A DNA stretch of 64,000 nt from DATKMK01 sp035541895 (GTDB lineage Bacteria; Desulfobacterota; Binatia; HRBIN30; JACQVA1). Of this stretch, positions 57,891 to 64,000 are shown in pieces (position 1 is the stretch's first letter; each line of letters opens with the position of its first letter). Made by a program: the position numbers and the translations under genes. The notes beneath the pieces are model-generated. The model saw nothing but the letters and a program-made list of their open reading frames with translations, did no database searches and had not been told where the DNA came from. The stretch lies in contig DATKMK010000020.1 in NCBI GenBank assembly GCA_035541895.1, forward strand, positions 1 through 64,000. The letters are read 5' to 3'.

Positions 57891-59261
57891 ATGTCGCCTT
57901 TCGAAATGGTGAGACGGATCTATCTACAAAGCCTGGGGTGTCCGAAGAACCTGGTCGACAGCGAGCAGATGCTCGGCCTGGCGGCCCACGCCGGCGCCGA
58001 GATCGTGCTCAATCCCGAAGCGGCCGACGTGCTGGTGGTGAACACCTGCGGCTTCATTGGCGAGGCGAAGAAAGAGTCCATCGATACGATCCTCGAACTC
58101 GCCGAAATCAAGCGGGCTGCACCGGGGCGACGTTTGATCGTCACCGGCTGCTTGGTGCAACGGTACGGCGCGGAGTTGCAGCGATCACTGCCCGAAGTCG
58201 ATGGGTTCCTCGGGACCGGTGATTTCGTCCGGCTGCCCGAGTTGCTCGAATCGTGCACCGCATCCAAGGCGGCCGGGTACCAGGGCGCCGCGCATCTGCT
58301 GCCAAACCTCGATGTGCCGCGAGTTCGAACCGGTCAGTTTTTCAGCGCCTACCTGAAGGTGTCTGAAGGCTGCGATCACCGGTGCAGCTTCTGTATCATT
58401 CCGAAGATTCGCGGGCGCCACGAAAGTAAGCCGATCGATCTCGTGGTCGCGGAAGCGGAAGCGCTCGCCCGCGACGGCGTCGTGGAGCTGAATCTGATCG
58501 CGCAGGACCTCACGGCCTACGGCAAAGATCGGCGCGACGGCTCGTCGTTGAGCACGCTGTTGCGCCGGCTCGGACAGATCGACGGCATCCAGTGGATCCG
58601 CCTCCTCTACACCTATCCGCGCTACGTCAGCGACGAGCTGCTCGACACCATCGCCGAGGAACCCAAGGTGTGTTCGTACATCGACATGCCGTTGCAGCAC
58701 ATCAGCGATCGCATGCTCACGCGCATGCGGCGTGAGCGGACAGGGGCGGCCATCCGTCACCTGATCGAACGTATGCGGGAGCGGGTTCCCGATCTGGCGC
58801 TGCGAACCGCATTCATCGTTGGATTCCCGGGCGAGACCGAGCAGGACTTCGCCGAATTGCTCGATTTTGTCGAGCAGGCTCGCATCGACCATGTCGGGGT
58901 GTTCCGGTACTCCCAAGAGGAAGGCACCGAGGCCGGCGCGATGGTCGACCAGATTCCAAACGCAATCAAGCAACAACGGTATCACGAACTCATGACCGCG
59001 CAGGCACGAGTCGCCGCTGCAACGACCCGCGCGCAGGTGGGACTCGTGCGGCCGGTCTTGATGTGCGGACAGGACGAATCGGGACGTGGCTATGGGCGCA
59101 CCTCACGGCAGGCCCCCGATATCGACGGCGTGGTGTACGTGACCGACCCCGAGGTGCCGGGCGCCATCGTTCCGGTCGAAATTACCGATGCAACGATCTA
59201 CGACCTCGAAGGGCGAGTGGTGCCCGCAACCCCCGTTGACACTGCGATGGATAGTCTCTAG
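57891..59261 (+). CDS. rimO: Ribosomal protein S12 methylthiotransferase RimO
   Basis: 456 residues. An N-terminal UPF0004 domain has three cluster cysteines (SLGCPKNLVDSE, NTCGFIGEAKKES, VTGCLVQRY). The radical-SAM motif CDHRCSFCIIP (CxxxCxxC, about 155-165) with IRGRHESKP, and a C-terminal TRAM domain (about 388-455), follow. It adds a methylthio group to Asp of S12. The start could also be 57906; neither has a clear ribosome site. Confidence 0.95.
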   Translation: MSPFEMVRRIYLQSLGCPKNLVDSEQMLGLAAHAGAEIVLNPEAADVLVVNTCGFIGEAKKESIDTILELAEIKRAAPGRRLIVTGCLVQRYGAELQRSLPEVDGFLGTGDFVRLPELLESCTASKAAGYQGAAHLLPNLDVPRVRTGQFFSAYLKVSEGCDHRCSFCIIPKIRGRHESKPIDLVVAEAEALARDGVVELNLIAQDLTAYGKDRRDGSSLSTLLRRLGQIDGIQWIRLLYTYPRYVSDELLDTIAEEPKVCSYIDMPLQHISDRMLTRMRRERTGAAIRHLIERMRERVPDLALRTAFIVGFPGETEQDFAELLDFVEQARIDHVGVFRYSQEEGTEAGAMVDQIPNAIKQQRYHELMTAQARVAAATTRAQVGLVRPVLMCGQDESGRGYGRTSRQAPDIDGVVYVTDPEVPGAIVPVEITDATIYDLEGRVVPATPVDTAMDSL

Positions 59262-59287
59262 ATTCCGGCGCCCCAACAAGAGGACCC

Positions 59288-59713
59288 ATGCGCAAAGCGT
59301 TGCTGAAGAACGCGCGCGAGAAACTGCTGGAGATGCGGCGGCAGGTCTTGCGCGAAATCGATAACGACCTGAAAGAAGGCCGCGAGGGCACGAAGGACGA
59401 CGGTAAGGACACCTATGACTTGGCCAGCGAAGAGCGTGATCGCGAGATCAGTTTCATCCTGAGTGACCGCGAGCGCGAAAAGTTGCAAGGCATTCAAGAG
59501 GCCCTCGATCGGATCGACGACGGCTCGTACGGCATCTGCGAGAGTTGCGAGAGCGAAATCGCGCCCGCACGGCTCGAGGCCCTGCCGTTCACACGATTGT
59601 GCGTGAGCTGCCAGTCGGATCGTGAGAAAGAGCTGAAGCAATCCCGGCGCTTCGAGGATGAGCGGGCCTACCGCAAGCTCAGTTCCACCGACGTCGACGA
59701 AGAAAACAGTTGA
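59288..59713 (+). CDS. DksA/TraR-type zinc-finger regulator
   Basis: 141 residues. A coiled coil (about 1-75) with acid tip (KDTYDLASEERDRE), then the zinc finger YGICESCESEIAPARLEALP and CVSCQSDRE (C4 type). Binds the RNA polymerase secondary channel in the DksA family. The C-terminal tail overlaps the next gene. 26 bases after rimO. Confidence 0.9.
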   Translation: MRKALLKNAREKLLEMRRQVLREIDNDLKEGREGTKDDGKDTYDLASEERDREISFILSDREREKLQGIQEALDRIDDGSYGICESCESEIAPARLEALPFTRLCVSCQSDREKELKQSRRFEDERAYRKLSSTDVDEENS

Positions 59714-61040
59714 ATCCGCGGCTGCGGAGCGATCGCCGCGCGCCGTCTTGACACGCGTGTTCGCCGCGGCCGCCCATGGCGCTGATCCCGCTCGACTCGT
59801 TCGGGCGCGATTGGAGCGGCGCGGGCGTTGGCTGGGAATCACGCAGTCTTCGATCAAATGGAGCCAGCCGACCGCTATCGTCGGTGGTGGAAAGGCCGCT
59901 GTGCAGATGGCTGCCGCCGCCGCGGATATTGTCGGCAACGACCTCGTCGGAGGCGTGATTGTTGCGCCTCAGGATGACATCACGACGATCCCGCATCTCA
60001 CCTGTCTCGCCGGCGGACATCCGTTGCCGTCCGCCACTGGGCAACATTCGACGCGCGCGCTGCTCGACTTTGTCGGGCAGCACCCCGCGGCCGCGGTTAT
60101 CGCGCTCATCAGCGGCGGCGCATCGAGTCTGATGGTGCAGCCGACGCCGCCGTTGACCCTTGGAGACAAGATCGCCGTCAACCGCGCGCTGCTGGAATGC
60201 GGCGCCGAGATTCACGAGTTCAATACGGTGCGCAAACACCTGTCGCAGATCAAGGGCGGTGGATTGGCTCGGCGTGCCCGTGGCCGGCCGCTGGTGGGCC
60301 TGATCATTTCCGACGTAATCGGCGACGAGCCTGGGACCATTGGCTCGGGGCCGACCGCGCCGGACCCCACGACCTTTGCCGACGCACTCGACGTGGTCGA
60401 TCGGTATAAGTTGCGGGAAAAACTGCCGTCGTCGGTTGTCCAGGTCCTCGAACTGGGCAAGCAAGCGCAGCTTCCGGAGACGCTCAAGGCCGATGCCGCC
60501 GAATTGCGCGACGTGGCCAACTTCGTGATCGGCTCGAATCGGATCGCCTTGGAAGCCGCCGCGGCTGCCGCTCGTGTGGAAGGGTTTGATCCGCTGATTC
60601 GCGCCGAACCCTTGTCCGGCGATACCGCAACCGCGGCGCGGCAGTTCGTCGAGTGGATCAAGAAGAATCTGGCCGATGGGCTCTCGCGCAGATGTTTTCT
60701 CGCCGGCGGCGAAACCACTGTGCGCTTGACCCAAGACCATGGCCGCGGCGGGCGGAACCAAGAATTCGCGCTGGTGGCGGCGGCAGAACTGGCCGGCATG
60801 AACGTCCACCTCTTGAGTGCCGGCACCGACGGCATCGACGGCCCCACCGACGCGGCTGGCGCGTTCGCCGACGCGACGACCGTGATCCGAGCGGAAGAAC
60901 GCCAGCTCGACCTGCACGGCGCGATTATGCGGCATGACAGCTACGGATTCTTCGAGGCGCTGGGCGATCTGTTTCGTAGCGGGCCAACGGGAACCAACGT
61001 GATGGATATCAAGATCACCCTGGCGCCCGGGGTGGCATAG
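59658..61040 (+). CDS. Glycerate 2-kinase (GckA/MOFRL family)
   Basis: 460 residues from the first ATG, which overlaps the DksA-type gene by 56 bases. The family-like part begins near PRAVLTRVFAAAAHG, so the true start may be a later GTG or TTG. Motifs: AIVGGGKAAVQMA, LISGGASSLM, NTVRKHLSQIKGGGLAR, ISDVIGDEPGTIGSGPTAPDP and the C-terminal MOFRL domain AGGETTVRLT, GRGGRNQEFAL and GTDGIDGPTDAAGAF. Phosphorylates D-glycerate to 2-phosphoglycerate. Confidence 0.9.
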   Translation: MSGPTASSVPPTSTKKTVESAAAERSPRAVLTRVFAAAAHGADPARLVRARLERRGRWLGITQSSIKWSQPTAIVGGGKAAVQMAAAAADIVGNDLVGGVIVAPQDDITTIPHLTCLAGGHPLPSATGQHSTRALLDFVGQHPAAAVIALISGGASSLMVQPTPPLTLGDKIAVNRALLECGAEIHEFNTVRKHLSQIKGGGLARRARGRPLVGLIISDVIGDEPGTIGSGPTAPDPTTFADALDVVDRYKLREKLPSSVVQVLELGKQAQLPETLKADAAELRDVANFVIGSNRIALEAAAAAARVEGFDPLIRAEPLSGDTATAARQFVEWIKKNLADGLSRRCFLAGGETTVRLTQDHGRGGRNQEFALVAAAELAGMNVHLLSAGTDGIDGPTDAAGAFADATTVIRAEERQLDLHGAIMRHDSYGFFEALGDLFRSGPTGTNVMDIKITLAPGVA

Positions 61041-61100
61041 CGGAACCCGAAAACCCGTGCTACGCGACAGGTCGCAACTGAGGCCCACCCACTGGACTCG

Positions 61101-61835
61101 ATGACTGGGTACGCATCGGAACTGTTCGTTTCGTTCCAAGGAGAAGGCGCGCACGTGGGCGAGCGCCATTTGTTTGTGCGGATGGCGATCTGCAACTTGC
61201 GGTGTCGCTATTGCGATACACCGGATAGCCTGGTGCGCGTTTCCAACTTGAGCATTCGTCACGCACGACATTCGCCCGATTTGGTCCCCAATCCGCTTCT
61301 CGCGTCGACGCTGGCTGCGCACGCCACGGCGTTGATCGACCGCGAGGGCCCGGTCGATGCCGTGGCGGTGACCGGCGGCGAGCCGCTCGTGCAAGCGGAG
61401 TTCGTTGCGGAGTTTCTGCGGCAAGCCGGCTTCCAGGTTCCGGTACTCTTGGAAACCAACGGAATGCTCCCCGATCGCCTGCGGTTAGTTTTGCCGCAGA
61501 TCACGATTGTCAGCATGGACATCAAACCGCCCAGCAATACTGGCGAGCGTGTCTTCTGGGATGAACACGCGGCGTTTCTTGCGGCCGCGGAAGGGAAGGA
61601 TCTGTATGTGAAGGTACTCGTCGACGACGCAACGACCGAGGACGACGTTGCGCGCGCCGCCGAGCTGGTCGCTTGTCACGGCCGGGCGCCGCTGTACCTC
61701 CAGCCGATCATGGACCCAGACGCCCGACCGGAAATCGATCGGCCGCACCTCGATCAACTGTTTGCCGTCGCTCGCCGGCACCACGATCGCATTCGCGTGC
61801 TGCCGCAAACCCATAAAATCTTGAGAATCCCATAA
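61101..61835 (+). CDS. queE: 7-carboxy-7-deazaguanine synthase QueE
   Basis: 244 residues. A substrate loop SFQGEGAHVGERHLFVR precedes the radical-SAM cluster CNLRCRYCDT (CX3CX2C, about 31-38), then VAVTGGEPLVQ, LLETNG and SMDIKPPS. It makes the 7-deazaguanine core of queuosine from carboxytetrahydropterin. No queC/queD is next to it. Confidence 0.93.
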   Translation: MTGYASELFVSFQGEGAHVGERHLFVRMAICNLRCRYCDTPDSLVRVSNLSIRHARHSPDLVPNPLLASTLAAHATALIDREGPVDAVAVTGGEPLVQAEFVAEFLRQAGFQVPVLLETNGMLPDRLRLVLPQITIVSMDIKPPSNTGERVFWDEHAAFLAAAEGKDLYVKVLVDDATTEDDVARAAELVACHGRAPLYLQPIMDPDARPEIDRPHLDQLFAVARRHHDRIRVLPQTHKILRIP

Positions 61836-61901
61836 ATTCTGAAGGCGCCCCCCCGCTTCGCTCGTGACTGGCGCGCAAATTTCGGTATCATTCAATCTAT
61901 C

Positions 61902-62492
61902 GTGAACACGGTCTTCAGACCCGCCGAACGTTCCCGGATTCCGCCCGGGCAAACGGTTACGCAAAAGTGGCCAGTGCTAAGCTACGGTCCAACACCGCGG
62001 TTCGATCCGACGACCTGGGATTTCCGGATCTTCGGGGAAGTCGATGCGCCCAAGCGTTTGAGCTTCGAAGAATTCCGCGCGCTACCACAACACGCGGTCG
62101 TGGCCGATTTTCATTGCGTGACCTCGTGGTCGCGCCTCGACAACCACTGGGGGGGCGTCTTGGCCCGCGACGTCTTCGCGCTCGTGGAACGGCTCCCGAC
62201 CGCTCGATTCGCCCTGATTCACTGCGATGGGGGGTACGCAACCAACCTAACCGTGGACGAGTGCTTGGATGACAACGTCATCTTCGCCCATCGTCACGAC
62301 GGCGACGATCTGACGCCGGAGCATGGGTGGCCGCTGCGCTTGGTCGTCCCCAAATTGTACGCCTGGAAGAGCGCGAAGTGGGTTCGGGCGATCGAGCTGA
62401 CCGTGGAGAACCGGCGCGGCTTCTGGGAAGTCCGCGGCTACCACAACCACGGCGACCCGTGGGCCGAGGAACGCTACAGCTATCAGGAGTAA
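61902..62492 (+). CDS. Sulphite-oxidase-type molybdopterin oxidoreductase
   Basis: 196 residues of a single oxidoreductase molybdopterin-binding domain. The Mo-ligand Cys is in DFHCVTSWSRLDNHWGGV (about 72). HCDGGYATNL and HGWPLRLVVPKLYAWKSAKW are also family blocks. Soluble cytosolic type, lacking a Tat signal and the dimerisation domain. GTG start at 61902, directly behind a TATCAT/CAATCTAT stretch, so it may be leaderless. Substrate unknown. Confidence 0.88.
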   Translation: MNTVFRPAERSRIPPGQTVTQKWPVLSYGPTPRFDPTTWDFRIFGEVDAPKRLSFEEFRALPQHAVVADFHCVTSWSRLDNHWGGVLARDVFALVERLPTARFALIHCDGGYATNLTVDECLDDNVIFAHRHDGDDLTPEHGWPLRLVVPKLYAWKSAKWVRAIELTVENRRGFWEVRGYHNHGDPWAEERYSYQE

Positions 62493-62494
62493 AG

Positions 62495-64000
62495 GTGGCG
62501 TCACACCGTTCGATATTTCGTGGACCGGTCGCGCTCTCCCCAGCGGTCCGCCACGCAAACGTGGCTCGGCTGGGCCAAAACCTCTTCGACGTGTTGGTCA
62601 TCGGAGGAGGAATAAACGGAGCGGGGATCGCTCGCGATGCCGCCCTGCGTGGATTGCGTGTTGCCCTCATCGAAAAGGGAGACTTTGCAAGCGGCACGAG
62701 TAGTCGATCGTCCAAGCTGATCCACGGCGGCCTACGCTACTTGGAGATCGGCGACTTTCGCCTGGTACGTGAGGCCTGCATCGAACGCGACCGGCTTCGC
62801 CGCCGGATCGCACCCCACCTGGTCAAGCCGCTCGCCTTCTTATTTCCGGTGTACGACGGCGATCCCGTCGGTTTGTTTCGCCTCGAACTCGGCATGTGGG
62901 CGTACGATTTACTGGCGGCATTTCGCAACATCCGTATGCATCGACGGTTGACACGCGGCCAAGTGCAGCAGCTCGAACCCCACCTCCGTCAGGAGGGCTT
63001 GAGGGGAGCAAAGCTGTATTACGACTGCGTCACCGACGATGCGCGCTTGACCCTTGAGACCATCTTGAGTGCCAGCGCGGAGGGGGCGGTGGTTGCCAAC
63101 TACGTTGGATTGATCGCTTTGTTGAAGGATGGCGGCAAGATCGTCGGTGCGAGGGTGCGTGATCAACGGACCGGTGACGAACACGATGTACCTGCTCATG
63201 TGGTCGTCAATGCTACCGGACCGTGGGTTGATGAGGTTCGACGGCTTGATGACCCGGCCAGCTCGCCGTCGCTGCGATTGACCAAGGGGGTGCATATCGT
63301 CGTGCCGCGCACGCGCATCGGCAACACGTTCGCGGTCGTGCTTCGGTCGCCGCGAGATCACCGCATCCTCTTCGTGATCCCGTGGGAGGACCAAACCCTC
63401 ATCGGCACCACCGACACCGATTTCACCGGTTCACCGGACCAGGTAACAGTCGAGCCGGAAGACGTGGACTATCTACTCGAAGCGGTGAACGCCTTTTTTC
63501 CTCAAGCCGCCCTTTCTTCGAGCGACGTGGTGAGCAGCTTCGCCGGCCTCCGACCCTTGGTCGCGCCAGACGACCAACGTGATCCATCTGCTGTCTCACG
63601 CGAAGAGCACATTGTGACCAGCTCATTTGGTCTCATCTCACTCATCGGTGGCAAACTGACCACGTTTCGCATGGTGGCCGAGAACGTTACGAATAAAATC
63701 ATACACGCCCTGCCGCATAATCACGCGCGTCGGCGCCGGACAAGGAGCGTTCCACTCATCGGGAATATCTCGCCTGCAAAGCGCACGAGCCCAAAGCCTT
63801 TGCCCACTTCAGAGATCGCCAACCACCTCGATCGCTATGGCACGAGGATGCCGGAAGTCGTTGCCATTGTGCAAGATGAGCGCGAACTCGCCAGTCGGAT
63901 TGTCGCAGATTTGCCGTACACCAAGGGAGAGGCCGTCTACGCCGTGCAGACTGAAATGGCTGTTCAGGCCGAAGACATTCTGCGTCGGCGAACGCAGATC
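62495..64000 (+). CDS. glpD: FAD-dependent glycerol-3-phosphate dehydrogenase, cut by the window edge
   Basis: 502 codons are visible and no stop is reached. GTG start at 62495, with GGAG six bases upstream at the end of the previous gene. FAD Rossmann motif VIGGGINGAGIARDAALRG (about 34-52), then SGTSSRSSKLIHGGLRYLE, FVIPWEDQTLIGTTDTD, SFAGLRPL and GLISLIGGKLTTFR, all typical of GlpD. It oxidises glycerol 3-phosphate to dihydroxyacetone phosphate and feeds quinone. The C-terminal helical domain is just entered at 64000. Confidence 0.93.
   Translation, partial: MASHRSIFRGPVALSPAVRHANVARLGQNLFDVLVIGGGINGAGIARDAALRGLRVALIEKGDFASGTSSRSSKLIHGGLRYLEIGDFRLVREACIERDRLRRRIAPHLVKPLAFLFPVYDGDPVGLFRLELGMWAYDLLAAFRNIRMHRRLTRGQVQQLEPHLRQEGLRGAKLYYDCVTDDARLTLETILSASAEGAVVANYVGLIALLKDGGKIVGARVRDQRTGDEHDVPAHVVVNATGPWVDEVRRLDDPASSPSLRLTKGVHIVVPRTRIGNTFAVVLRSPRDHRILFVIPWEDQTLIGTTDTDFTGSPDQVTVEPEDVDYLLEAVNAFFPQAALSSSDVVSSFAGLRPLVAPDDQRDPSAVSREEHIVTSSFGLISLIGGKLTTFRMVAENVTNKIIHALPHNHARRRRTRSVPLIGNISPAKRTSPKPLPTSEIANHLDRYGTRMPEVVAIVQDERELASRIVADLPYTKGEAVYAVQTEMAVQAEDILRRRTQI

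Noticed and set aside
59679..61424. A 581-residue open frame on the - strand across glycerate kinase and queE
   Set aside because: It spans two well-supported genes on the other strand and the gap between them, and shows no family motif.

Overview
The window is about 64 kb of high-GC DNA from a rod-shaped, outer-membrane-bearing bacterium. Evidence for this is the mreBCD-mrdA-rodA elongasome, an OmpA-type protein, several outer-membrane barrels, lipoprotein signal peptides, PlsB and a soluble lytic transglycosylase. Gene content points to a soil or sediment lineage of the former Deltaproteobacteria type, most likely Candidatus Binatota or a neighbour (inference, not proven). It includes a DUF1302 protein, class III CoA-transferases, an acyl-CoA dehydrogenase, a MaoC hydratase, thrombospondin-type-3 and DUF4215 secreted proteins, and secreted proteins that end in a dockerin-like pair of EF-hand loops. 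No tRNA, rRNA, CRISPR array or complete insertion sequence was seen.

Layout. 0.1-6.2 kb: a DUF1302 outer-membrane protein, then a leftward run of sugar/lipid-linked genes (SIS isomerase, decaprenyl-phosphate phosphoribosyltransferase-like UbiA protein, cupin) and a tandem-fused class III CoA-transferase. 6.2-8.9 kb: a worn accessory patch with a frameshifted DUF5615 toxin beside an intact DUF433 antitoxin, a decayed tyrosine-recombinase N-terminus, an ArsR/SRPBCC pair and scraps of other genes. 8.9-13.7 kb: lipid and hydroxyacid metabolism (acyl-CoA dehydrogenase, D-2-hydroxyacid dehydrogenase, MBL hydrolase, HAD-PlsC fusion). 13.9-17.7 kb: a 1273-residue calcium-repeat secreted protein, flanked by hairpin repeats. 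18.3-25.3 kb: plsB, MaoC, MAPEG, a DUF4124 protein and a lytic transglycosylase. 25.4-28.5 kb: maf-yggS-proC-yggT-yggU-fmdB. 28.6-34.6 kb: a phasin-like gene diverging from mreBCD-mrdA-rodA. 34.7-42.4 kb: BolA, a fused beta-helix/dihaem cytochrome, an MsbA-like ABC exporter, an OmpA protein, an SDR and a half-size TSUP transporter.

42.4-56.3 kb holds the most remarkable content: two tandem copies of a five-gene, two-armed cassette. The left arm encodes a membrane-anchored caspase-like protease followed, with overlapping start and stop, by an outer-membrane barrel. The right arm encodes an unusual sigma factor with two helix-turn-helix regions around a coiled coil, an anti-sigma factor with a zinc motif, membrane span and SH3 domain, and a secreted calcium-motif protein. 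Both divergent promoter regions carry the palindrome GTTGCAAC at nearly the same distance from the caspase start. I read this as a cell-envelope signalling and proteolysis system that has been duplicated and has diverged, chiefly in its secreted output.

56.4-64.0 kb returns to housekeeping: a small protein with a weak nuclease-like pattern, a lipoprotein, rimO, a DksA-type regulator, glycerate 2-kinase, queE, a molybdopterin oxidoreductase and the first 502 codons of glpD, cut by the window edge.
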